6,829 nucleotides of DNA from Alphaproteobacteria bacterium (GTDB taxonomy: Bacteria > Pseudomonadota > Alphaproteobacteria > Puniceispirillales > Puniceispirillaceae), in assembly GCA_022425565.1 (NCBI GenBank), contig JAKMFG010000244.1:1-6829 (forward strand), in the 5' to 3' direction. Below the pieces are notes generated by a model. It made no database searches and was not told where the DNA came from. It saw only the letters and a list, made by a program, of their open reading frames with translations. The position numbers were made by a program, and so were the translations under genes. Shown in pieces: positions 1-6,607 of the stretch (position 1 is its first letter; every line of letters begins with the position of its first letter).

Positions 1-551
1 GCTTTGATGCTGTCGATTCCGACCTGCTTGCCTTTGTCCGCGAGCGGCTCCGCGTGACGCTTCGTGATGACGGGCTGGCCCATGATGTCGTGGCCGCCGC
101 CCTTGGTGATGACGGTGCCGACGGAAGCGACGATATCATGGCGCTTGCCGACCGTGCGGCTGCACTGTCCGAATTCCTTTCAGGTGACGACGGGACCGGC
201 CTTCTTGCCGGCTGGCGTCGTGCCGCAAGCATCCTCAATGCCGAGGAAAGCAAAGCCAAACAGGCGTTTTCCCCCGAAACCGACCCGCGCCTGTTCACCG
301 AAGATGCCGAGACTGCGCTGTTTGGCGCGCTCACAGCCCTGCCGGAACCGGCTGCCGGGGCACAGGATCGCGAGACGCTCCTTGCCACCATGCAGTCGCT
401 TGGCGGGTTGCGAGGACCGATCGACGGTTTCTTCGACCGTGTTGTCGTGAATGACGATGACGCGGCGGTACGGCAGAACCGCCTTGGCCTTCTGGCCATG
501 GTGCGCCATTCAATGCAACGGGTCGCCAATTTCTCGAAACTGGAGGGATAG
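1..551 (+). CDS. glyS: Glycyl-tRNA synthetase beta subunit, C-terminal part (5' end outside window)
   Basis: This is the C-terminal 182 residues of the beta chain of the alpha2-beta2 bacterial glycyl-tRNA synthetase, which charges tRNA-Gly in the cytoplasm; the beta chain carries tRNA-binding regions, including an anticodon-binding domain near its C-terminus. The reading frame is open from base 3 and starts with LLAFVRERLRVTLRDDG, a hallmark of the beginning of that domain. It continues through GFFDRVVVNDDDAAVRQNRL and ends in VANFSKLEG before TAG, the usual ending of GlyS (family form: FFD.V.VM.ED..lR.NRL..L......VADFSKLE). The GTG at base 54 is an internal valine codon, not a start. The gene lies 7 bases upstream of ppdK, a common alphaproteobacterial arrangement, so the two are probably co-transcribed. 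glyQ would be expected further upstream, outside the window. Identification is firm; only the length is unknown. Confidence 0.95.
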   Translation, partial: FDAVDSDLLAFVRERLRVTLRDDGLAHDVVAAALGDDGADGSDDIMALADRAAALSEFLSGDDGTGLLAGWRRAASILNAEESKAKQAFSPETDPRLFTEDAETALFGALTALPEPAAGAQDRETLLATMQSLGGLRGPIDGFFDRVVVNDDDAAVRQNRLGLLAMVRHSMQRVANFSKLEG

Positions 552-558
552 CGGGGTC

Positions 559-3237
559 ATGAACGACGTCTCTATAAAATGGGTCTACAGCTTTGGTGCA
601 GACGGCACCGACGGTGATACAGGCATGCGCAATCTACTCGGTGGCAAAGGTGCGAACCTTGCCGAGATGAGTGGCATTGGCCTTCCTGTGCCGCCTGGCT
701 TCACCATCACCACCGAGGTCTGCACCCATTATTACGACAATGGCCGCACCTATCCTGACGCGCTGGCGAACCAGGTAAAGGACGCCATTACCCGTATCGA
801 GGCCCAGACCGGGGCCAAGTTTGCCGACCCGGAGAACCCGCTTCTGGTGTCGGTCCGCTCGGGTGCCCGCGCATCGATGCCGGGCATGATGGACACGGTT
901 CTCAATCTCGGCCTGAACGATGTGACCGTGGCGGGCCTTGCGGCACGCTCGGACGACAAGCGTTTTGCCTATGACAGCTACCGCCGGTTCATTCAGATGT
1001 ATTCGGACGTCGTGATGGAGGTCGATCACGGCCTGTTCGAGGACGCGCTTGAAGAGTTGAAGCTGCGTTGCGGGGTATTCGACGATACCGGCCTGACCGG
1101 TGACGATCTCGAGACCCTTGTTGGCACCTACAAGCAGATTGTCAGTGACGAGAGCGGCGAGAATTTCCCGCAGGATCCGCATGCCCAGCTGTGGGGTGCC
1201 ATCGGCGCTGTTTTCAACAGCTGGATGAACGCCCGTGCCACAACATATCGCCGTCTGAACAACATTCCCGCCTCTTGGGGCACGGCAGTAAATGTTCAGG
1301 CGATGGTGTTCGGCAATATGGGTGAGGATTGCGCCACAGGCGTTGCCTTTACTCGCGATCCCTCGACCGGCGAGAACAGCTTTTATGGCGAGTATCTGAT
1401 CAACGCCCAGGGCGAGGATGTCGTTGCCGGTATCCGGACCCCGCTGTCGCTGACCAAGGCGGCGCGCGAGATCGCCGGTGAGAGCGAGCCGTCGATGGAA
1501 GAGGCGATGCCCGAGGTATTCGCCCAGCTCGACGCGGTGCGCACGCAGCTCGAGACCCATTATGGCGAGATGCAGGACATCGAGTTCACTGTTCAGCAGA
1601 ACAAGCTCTATATGCTGCAGACGCGCAACGGCAAGCGGACTGGCGCGGCAGCGCTGCGCATGGCTGTGGAAATGGCTGAGGAAGGTCTGATCACTCGTGA
1701 CGAGGCGCTTCTGCGGATTGATCCGATCGCGCTTGACCAGCTTCTTCATCCGACGCTGGACCCCGATGCCGAGAAGACGGTGATCACGCAGGGGCTTCCG
1801 GCCTCTCCGGGGGCCGCAGCCGGCGAGATCGTGCTGAGCGCCGATCGCGCCGAAGAATTGGCCGCAGCCGGCAAGAGTGTCATTCTGGTACGGCTGGAGA
1901 CGAGCCCTGAAGACATACACGGCATGCACGCCGCCGCCGGCATCCTGACCGCACGCGGTGGCATGACCAGCCATGCGGCCGTTGTCGCGCGTGGTATGGG
2001 ACGTGCCTGTATTTCAGGTGCAGGCGAGTTGCGCTTCGACGAGACAGCCGGGAAGGTCTATATCCGCGAGCTTGAGTTGTCGGAAGGTGACATTGTGACC
2101 ATCGATGGCGGCACCGGCGAGCTCTTCCTTGGCCAGGTCGGCACCATCCAGCCAGAAATGTCGGGGGCGTTTGCCACCATCATGGGCTGGGCCGACGAGA
2201 CCCGCCGCATGGCTGTTCGTACCAATGCCGAGACCCCGGCAGATGCCCGCACAGCAGTCGATTTCGGGGCTGAGGGGATCGGGCTGTGCCGGACCGAGCA
2301 CATGTTCTTCGATGTCGACCGGATCATCGCCATGCGCGAGATGATCATGGCCATCGATACTGCCGGCCGCGAGGCCGCGCTGGCCAAGCTGCTGCCGATG
2401 CAGAGGCAGGATTTTGAAGAGCTGTTCACCATCATGGCCGGGCTTCCGGTGACGGTCCGTCTTCTGGATCCGCCGCTTCATGAATTCCTGCCGCATTCGG
2501 CCGAGGAGCTTGCCGATGTGGCCGCCGCCGCCGGTATTTCACCGGAAACCGCGCGCCAGCGGGCGTTGAAGCTGTCGGAAAGCAACCCGATGCTTGGGCA
2601 CCGTGGATGCCGGCTTGCCGTCACCTATCCCGAGATTTGCCGCATGCAGGCGCGGGCCATCTTCGAGGCGGCGGCGGCCATCGCCGCAAAGGGCGAGGCC
2701 GCGCCGGGTCCCGAGATCATGATCCCGCTTGCCGCCACCGGCAGGGAGCTCGAGATCTGCAAGGCGGTGATCGATGCCGAGGCCGAGGCTGTTGCCGGCG
2801 AGACTGGAACCCGCATCGAATATCTCGTCGGCACCATGGTCGAGCTGCCCCGCGCCGCCGTCTGCGCCGGCGACCTTGCACAGCAGGCCGAGTTCTTCTC
2901 CTTTGGCACCAACGACCTGACGCAGACCGCGCTCGGCATCAGCCGTGACGACGCAGGGTCCTTCATGCATGCCTATACCGATGCCGAGATTTACCCGGCG
3001 GACCCGTTCGTATCGATCGACCGCGATGGCGTCGGCGCGCTGGTGCGCATGGGAGTGGAAGGTGGCCGCGCGGTACGCGGGGACATCAAGCTTGGCATCT
3101 GCGGCGAACATGGCGGCGACCCGGCATCGATCAGCTTCTTTGAAGAGGTTGGGCTGGATTACGTGTCCTGCTCGCCCTACCGGGTTCCGGCGGCACGCCT
3201 TGCCGCGGCACAGGCTGCGATTCGCAGCCGCGGCTAG
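559..3237 (+). CDS. ppdK: Pyruvate, phosphate dikinase
   Basis: This cytoplasmic enzyme (892 aa, normal for the family) reversibly converts pyruvate, ATP and phosphate to PEP, AMP and pyrophosphate. The N-terminal ATP-binding domain (about residues 1-350) shows LLGGKGANLAEM with K30 and SVRSGARASMPGMMD with R100. The swivelling phosphohistidine domain (about 405-525) carries GGMTSHAAVVARGMG with catalytic H472, plus T470 two residues before it. The C-terminal PEP/pyruvate barrel (about 540-885) has R578 (GLCRTEH), R634 (TVRLLDPPLHEF), E762 (GTMVELPRA), N785-D786 (FGTNDLTQ) and the acid/base C848 (GICGEHGG). These sit at a constant offset of 17 from H455, R561, R617, E745, N768 and C831 of the Clostridium symbiosum enzyme as I recall them, so no insertion or deletion disturbs the core. 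The ATG at 559 is chosen because the conserved KWVYSFG follows at residues 7-13. A GGAGGG at 542-547 lies inside the glyS end, with a slightly long spacing. The 36-residue upstream extension overlaps glyS and is rejected. No PDRP regulatory protein gene is visible nearby. Confidence 0.97.
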   Translation: MNDVSIKWVYSFGADGTDGDTGMRNLLGGKGANLAEMSGIGLPVPPGFTITTEVCTHYYDNGRTYPDALANQVKDAITRIEAQTGAKFADPENPLLVSVRSGARASMPGMMDTVLNLGLNDVTVAGLAARSDDKRFAYDSYRRFIQMYSDVVMEVDHGLFEDALEELKLRCGVFDDTGLTGDDLETLVGTYKQIVSDESGENFPQDPHAQLWGAIGAVFNSWMNARATTYRRLNNIPASWGTAVNVQAMVFGNMGEDCATGVAFTRDPSTGENSFYGEYLINAQGEDVVAGIRTPLSLTKAAREIAGESEPSMEEAMPEVFAQLDAVRTQLETHYGEMQDIEFTVQQNKLYMLQTRNGKRTGAAALRMAVEMAEEGLITRDEALLRIDPIALDQLLHPTLDPDAEKTVITQGLPASPGAAAGEIVLSADRAEELAAAGKSVILVRLETSPEDIHGMHAAAGILTARGGMTSHAAVVARGMGRACISGAGELRFDETAGKVYIRELELSEGDIVTIDGGTGELFLGQVGTIQPEMSGAFATIMGWADETRRMAVRTNAETPADARTAVDFGAEGIGLCRTEHMFFDVDRIIAMREMIMAIDTAGREAALAKLLPMQRQDFEELFTIMAGLPVTVRLLDPPLHEFLPHSAEELADVAAAAGISPETARQRALKLSESNPMLGHRGCRLAVTYPEICRMQARAIFEAAAAIAAKGEAAPGPEIMIPLAATGRELEICKAVIDAEAEAVAGETGTRIEYLVGTMVELPRAAVCAGDLAQQAEFFSFGTNDLTQTALGISRDDAGSFMHAYTDAEIYPADPFVSIDRDGVGALVRMGVEGGRAVRGDIKLGICGEHGGDPASISFFEEVGLDYVSCSPYRVPAARLAAAQAAIRSRG

Positions 3238-3268
3238 TCAGCCTTATCCGGACAAGGTCCAGACAAAC

Positions 3269-3295
3269 AAAAAGGCCGGCGAAAGCCGGCCTTTT
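3269..3295. terminator. Bidirectional rho-independent terminator between ppdK and rpmE
   Basis: A perfect hairpin has GGCCGGC (3274-3280) pairing with GCCGGCC (3285-3291) around a GAAA tetraloop. An A run (3269-3273) precedes it and TTTT (3292-3295) follows, so both strands read as a GC stem followed by T residues. It lies 31 bases after the ppdK stop and 25 bases beyond the rpmE stop on the other strand, so it is well placed to end both convergent transcripts. Confidence 0.92.
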
Positions 3296-3320
3296 GCATT
3301 TCCGATATGTACGGAAAGCT

Positions 3321-3542
3321 TTACTCGATGCCGAGGTTCGAGAAGCGCTTGTTGAAGCGCGCCACCTGGCCGCCCGAGTCGACGATACGGTGCTGGCCGG
3401 TCCATGCCGGGTGGGTCTTCGGGTCGATGTCGAGCTTCAGAACATCGCCGGGCTTGCCCCAGGTCGAGCGGGTCGTGTGCTCGCTGCCGTCGGTCATGAC
3501 AACAGTGATCTCGTGGTAGTCCGGATGGATTTCTTTCTTCAT
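3321..3542 (-). CDS. rpmE: 50S ribosomal protein L31, cysteine-free type
   Basis: This is L31 (73 aa), a small protein of the large ribosomal subunit near the central protuberance that helps bridge the subunits. The sequence begins [19 protein letters not shown], then has TRSTWGK, the [12 protein letters not shown] block and ends with [12 protein letters not shown], matching the alphaproteobacterial form. It contains no cysteine, so it lacks the zinc-binding cysteines of the E. coli-type C+ L31. This C- form is usual in alphaproteobacteria. The ATG at 3542 is preceded by GGGAG (3554-3550 on the - strand) with 7 bases between. A longer frame to 3590 adds 16 residues without family similarity and is rejected. 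It faces ppdK across the shared terminator and is divergent from the ABC transporter gene. Confidence 0.96.
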   Translation of the reverse strand: MKKEIHPDYHEITVVMTDGSEHTTRSTWGKPGDVLKLDIDPKTHPAWTGQHRIVDSGGQVARFNKRFSNLGIE

Positions 3543-3623
3543 CAGAATGCTCCCGGCCCCGATGGGCCCTATTTGCTCTGCTGTCTTCACTCGGCTCTTA
3601 TGCGGCGCGCCAAGCTGTCGCGC

Positions 3624-3652
3624 TGGTCAATGTCCGAGTGCGGTGGTATATC
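3624..3652 (+). promoter_or_regulatory. Possible promoter for the ABC transporter gene
   Basis: A TGGTCA (3624-3629) and a TATATC (3647-3652) are separated by 17 bases, each matching four of six positions of the sigma-70 consensus. The second is preceded by TGG, giving an extended -10 form. It lies about 60 bases before the proposed TTG start, inside the 172-base divergent region. This is a weak visual match only; I found no equally good candidate for rpmE on the other strand. Confidence 0.3.
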
Positions 3653-3700
3653 CCCAACCATCATAGAAGGCAAGCCCCAATCAGCTTGCCGGACGAGCAC

Positions 3701-3708
3701 AAGGGCGG
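3701..3708 (+). promoter_or_regulatory. Ribosome binding site supporting a TTG start
   Basis: AAGGGCGG lies 6 bases upstream of the TTG at 3715. It is the only purine-rich stretch close to a possible start codon in this frame. An in-frame TAG at 3664-3666 closes the frame upstream, and there is no ATG until residue 55, inside the first membrane helix. The site therefore decides in favour of the TTG start. Confidence 0.55.
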
Positions 3709-3714
3709 CCCGGC

Positions 3715-5562
3715 TTGCCATCATTTCAATCCACCACCAATACGGCATTCGACCGGCAAAGCACATCGCCGGGCGAGGGCGGCGAGGCCTATTCCTCGGC
3801 CGCGCTGTTGCGCGTCTTCTGGCCGTTCTTCAGCCCCTATCGCTGGCGCATTGCTGGCGCTGCTCTGGCGCTGCTGATGGTGGCGGGGGCTTTGCTGACA
3901 ATGGGGCGCGGCCTCGCCTATCTCGTTGACGAGGGGCTTGGCAGGCAGGACCCGGAGCTGTTGAACGGCGCTGTCATCGGCACGGCGGTGATTGCCTTTG
4001 TGCTGGCCGCCGGAAGCTACCTTCGCACCACCCTTGTGAACCAGATCGGCGAGAGCGTTCTTGCCGATGTCCGCCGCGCCGTATTCGACCATCTGATGAC
4101 CTTGCCGCCGGCTTGGTACGAGTCGGCCCGTACAGGCGATGTGCTGGCCCGCATCACAACTGATACGGCGATTGTGCAGACGGTGATGACATCGACCCTG
4201 TCAATGGCAGCGCGCAATGTCATCCTGCTGTTTGGCGGCCTTGTGATGGTTGTCCTGTCCAGTGCAAAGATGTCGCTTGTCGTGCTTGTCGTCGTGCCGC
4301 TGGTGGTCATTCCGCTGATCATCCTCGGCCGCCGGTTGCGCATGGCCTCGCGAATTGCGCAGGACAGGCTTGCCGATGTCGCGGTGCAGGCTGAGGAAAC
4401 GGTGGCCGCCATCAGGACTGTTCAGGCCTTCGGCAGGCAGGGCATGATGGCGTCGCGTTTCGAGACCGCGGTCGATGAAAGTCTCGAGGCGGCGTTGCGC
4501 CGTGTCAGGCTTCGCGGCTGGATGAGCGGGATTATCATCTTCCTTGTTTTTTCAGGCATCGCCGCAATCCTCTGGATTGGTGGTCAGGATCTGATTGCTG
4601 GACGCATTTCTGCGGGCGACCTGTCCTCCTTCGTCTTCTATGCCTTTCTGGTGGCGGCCTCGACCGGCTTTCTGTCGGAGCTGGCCGGCGAGCTGCAGAG
4701 GGCTGCCGGTGCCGCGGAACGAATTGCCCAGACATTGCAGACAAAGGCTGATCTGTCGGCGCCAGCCGCCCCGCTGCCGCTGCGCCGTGATTGTGAGGTG
4801 ACTTGCCAGTTTGAGGCTGTCGATTTCTCCTATCCGGCAGGAATGAGCCGGCCGGCCGTCAGCGCGGTTGATTTCAAAATCTCGCGCGGTGAAAGGGTGG
4901 CACTTGTCGGGCCGAGCGGGGCCGGAAAATCGACCCTGTTCCATTTGCTGCTGCGTTTCTATGACCCTGGCTCAGGAATTGTGCGGCTGTGTGGCGAGGA
5001 TCTGCGTGATCTCGCTCTTGGCGACATTCGGCAACATATCGGGTTGGTGCCACAGGAGCCTGCGCTGTTCTCCACCAGCGTGGGGGACAATATCGGTTTT
5101 GGCCGGCCAGACGCGAACGAGGACGAGATCATCGCCGCAGCGCGGCAGGCCGAAGCACATGATTTTATCGCCGCGCTCGAGCACGGCTATGACACGCCTG
5201 TGGGGGAAAAGGGCGTGCGGCTGTCAGGTGGCCAGCGCCAGCGGATTGCCATCGCACGCGCGATCCTGCGCGATCCCGGGCTGCTTCTTCTCGATGAGGC
5301 GACAAGCGCGCTGGATGCGCGGTCCGAGGCGGCGGTGCAGGCGGCGCTGGAGCGTCTGATGCGTGACCGCACCTCGATTGTCATTGCACACAGGCTGGCG
5401 ACGGTGGTTCGCGCCGACCGGATTCTGTTGATGGATGGTGGCAGGATCACTGCCACAGGCACGCATGAACAGCTGATCAATGAATCGGCGCTCTACCGCC
5501 ATCTGGCAGATCTTCAGTTTTCAACCCCGCAAAGCGGCACGCAGGGCGCTCCGCTGAACTGA
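3715..5562 (+). CDS. ABC exporter half-transporter (MsbA/LmrA-like, membrane domain fused to ATPase)
   Basis: This is an inner-membrane ABC exporter of the B subfamily (615 aa, typical length), expected to work as a homodimer or with a partner half. About 40 polar residues precede six predicted membrane helices at roughly 46-70, 86-106, 166-183, 186-205, 270-290 and 300-322. The ATPase domain has Walker A GPSGAGKST (399-407), Q-loop Q447 in VPQEPALF, signature LSGGQ (503-507), Walker B LLLLDEA with catalytic E528, D-loop SALD (531-534) and switch H559. All are intact, so it should be active. Relatives export lipids, lipid A precursors, glycans or drugs; the substrate cannot be read from sequence, so I give no gene symbol. 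The start is inferred as TTG because no ATG is available before the first helix. The 3' end overlaps the convergent secreted-protein gene by 49 bases. The gene is divergent from rpmE. Confidence 0.93.
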   Translation: MPSFQSTTNTAFDRQSTSPGEGGEAYSSAALLRVFWPFFSPYRWRIAGAALALLMVAGALLTMGRGLAYLVDEGLGRQDPELLNGAVIGTAVIAFVLAAGSYLRTTLVNQIGESVLADVRRAVFDHLMTLPPAWYESARTGDVLARITTDTAIVQTVMTSTLSMAARNVILLFGGLVMVVLSSAKMSLVVLVVVPLVVIPLIILGRRLRMASRIAQDRLADVAVQAEETVAAIRTVQAFGRQGMMASRFETAVDESLEAALRRVRLRGWMSGIIIFLVFSGIAAILWIGGQDLIAGRISAGDLSSFVFYAFLVAASTGFLSELAGELQRAAGAAERIAQTLQTKADLSAPAAPLPLRRDCEVTCQFEAVDFSYPAGMSRPAVSAVDFKISRGERVALVGPSGAGKSTLFHLLLRFYDPGSGIVRLCGEDLRDLALGDIRQHIGLVPQEPALFSTSVGDNIGFGRPDANEDEIIAAARQAEAHDFIAALEHGYDTPVGEKGVRLSGGQRQRIAIARAILRDPGLLLLDEATSALDARSEAAVQAALERLMRDRTSIVIAHRLATVVRADRILLMDGGRITATGTHEQLINESALYRHLADLQFSTPQSGTQGAPLN

Positions 5563-6536
5563 GCGGCCACCCCACCGATGCCGCTGGTCCCGTCCAGCGG
5601 TACGCCGCTGAACGCGCCGCTGATCCTGCCGTCGCCCTCAATCCAACTGGTCAGGACACCGGTGAAGTCACCCGCTCTGATACCGTTTTCACTGTTTCCC
5701 CTGCCGTGATCGATCCGCAGGGACAGCTGCGCCTGATCATCCCTGAGCAGATGCTGCTGCGGCTGCTGGTCGAAGAAAGACAGCTCGCCGGTGGCTTTGC
5801 TTCCGCCGGCCGACACAAGTTCAACATCCTCAATCCAGCCTTCGGCAAGATCGTCTACATTCAATTCCAGCCATGCCGAGCCGACGAACTGGGTTGCCCC
5901 GCCCTCATATCCGCAGGCGCCGCAGGCCAGCCTTACGGCAAGGTGCTGGCGAACCGTACCAAGAGGCCACCCGGCAAAGGCTGGGATGTCCAGAGTATAG
6001 TCCATCTGCCATATGTCCGGGCTCCCGGGATCGGGAAGCAGTGCCGGCAAGCCAAGTTGCGGCGCGCTGGGTTTCACGCCGGTGCCAACCTGTTTTTGCA
6101 GGTTAGCTGCAGCGGTCTGGCTATAGAGCTTTGCATGCCCCCCATCCGTCAGCCGTCCCGTCACCAGCTGCTGTTCCACCCTGATCCGCCAGCCCGGCAT
6201 GTCCGGTTCGGGTGGCGCTGATGTCCGCCGGGGCGGCTTGATGATGACCGGCCTGTTGATGACTGGCTTGTTGATGGCCGGCTTGATAATGGCCGGCTTG
6301 TCGGGCAGCGCCGCTGCCGATATATCCGCCACCGGTGCTGCAGCGCCCGCGGCCGCCGCCTCGGTCAAGCTGCTGGCAATGAGTGGCAGGAAGAACGTAT
6401 CGATATGATTGCCGCACAGGGAGCCGCTTTCACAGGCACGGGCATGCAAAGGCAGAAGCCATATGACAGTCAGTAGCGGGATTAAAGTGGCACTGCAGGC
6501 GTGTCCTGCCGCAGGCAGACGGTCTGAAAGGATCAT
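5514..6536 (-). CDS. Hypothetical exported protein with Lys-Pro pentapeptide repeats
   Basis: I do not recognise this 340-aa protein. Residues 1-34 look like a signal peptide: arginine in the n-region, hydrophobic stretch ATLIPLLTVIWLLPL (16-30), and a cleavage site at HARA before C35. The site is not a good lipobox, so a soluble exported protein is likelier than a lipoprotein. An Ala-rich stretch leads to five-residue repeats (80-102: KPAII, KPAIN, KPVIN, RPVII, KPP), a probable extended linker. The rest (about 113-340) is predicted mainly beta, with an acidic middle and repeated ISGAFSG and AQFSGAP motifs near the end, loosely like a small beta-barrel. Seven cysteines include pairs 35/41, 205/208 and 332/336, suited to periplasmic disulfides. 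An in-frame TGA five codons upstream (6551-6549) makes the ATG at 6536 the first possible start; AAAGG abuts it with no spacer, so ribosome binding is unclear. It overlaps the ABC gene tail to tail and follows an OmpA-like gene by 71 bases. That it is a real gene is likely, not certain. Confidence 0.75.
   Translation of the reverse strand: MILSDRLPAAGHACSATLIPLLTVIWLLPLHARACESGSLCGNHIDTFFLPLIASSLTEAAAAGAAAPVADISAAALPDKPAIIKPAINKPVINRPVIIKPPRRTSAPPEPDMPGWRIRVEQQLVTGRLTDGGHAKLYSQTAAANLQKQVGTGVKPSAPQLGLPALLPDPGSPDIWQMDYTLDIPAFAGWPLGTVRQHLAVRLACGACGYEGGATQFVGSAWLELNVDDLAEGWIEDVELVSAGGSKATGELSFFDQQPQQHLLRDDQAQLSLRIDHGRGNSENGIRAGDFTGVLTSWIEGDGRISGAFSGVPLDGTSGIGGVAAQFSGAPCVPLCGVEN
6231..6300. repeat. 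15-bp tandem repeat inside the exported-protein gene
   Basis: Four full imperfect 15-bp units (6231-6245, 6246-6260, 6261-6275, 6276-6290) are followed by 10 bases of a fifth. The core on the + strand is GGCCGGCTTGATGAT with scattered substitutions. Because the unit is a multiple of three it keeps the frame and encodes the KPAII-like pentapeptide run on the - strand. The differences between units suggest an old expansion rather than a very recent one. Confidence 0.85.
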
Positions 6537-6550
6537 CCTTTCAGATGATC
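6523..6550. promoter_or_regulatory. Overlapping perfect inverted repeats at the start codon of the exported-protein gene
   Basis: An 11-base arm TCTGAAAGGAT (6523-6533) is perfectly repeated in reverse complement at 6535-6545, with a single central base. A second dyad shares part of it: GATCATC (6531-6537) with GATGATC (6544-6550) around six bases. The - strand ATG (6536-6534) and the AAAGG before it lie inside both. The two structures cannot form at once. The dyads are seen directly; a role as protein operator or as translation-control RNA is inference. There is no T run, so it is not a standard terminator. Confidence 0.5.
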
Positions 6551-6580
6551 ACTTCATCCGTTAACAAAAGCCGGGTCATA

Positions 6581-6598
6581 TTTCACATCGCGGTGAAA
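6581..6598. repeat. Small inverted repeat in the gap between the two - strand envelope genes
   Basis: TTTCAC (6581-6586) and GTGAAA (6593-6598) form a perfect 6-bp dyad around six bases, 9 bases past the stop of the OmpA-like gene. It lacks a GC-rich stem and a T run and so is unlikely to be an intrinsic terminator. It could be a regulator site or chance. Confidence 0.3.
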
Positions 6599-6607
6599 GC
6601 AGAACGG

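Noticed and set aside
451..558. Upstream extension of ppdK by 36 codons
   Set aside because: It overlaps the conserved glyS C-terminus, and the PPDK family begins just before the KWVYSFG motif, so the ATG at 559 is the start.
634..1974. Long - strand open frame (446 codons) opposite ppdK
   Set aside because: It lies wholly within a complete, fully conserved ppdK. It shows no recognisable domain, and long antisense frames are common opposite GC-rich coding sequence.
3543..3590. N-terminal 16-residue extension of L31
   Set aside because: L31 begins at [10 protein letters not shown], which has its own well-placed GGGAG ribosome site; the extra residues match nothing in the family.
4535..4944. 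- strand frames opposite the ABC transporter
   Set aside because: They overlap conserved transporter sequence, are rich in arginine and proline as expected for antisense of GC-rich genes, and have no recognisable motifs.
5581..5600. Hairpin CCGCTGG/CCAGCGG shortly after the ABC transporter stop, considered as a terminator
   Set aside because: No T run follows, and the bases are codons of the - strand protein; similar CCGCTGA words nearby come from its repeated FSG motif.
5706..6221. + strand open frame of 171 codons opposite the exported-protein gene
   Set aside because: It has no signal peptide, domain or good ribosome site. The - strand frame is longer and has a coherent signal peptide and domain layout.
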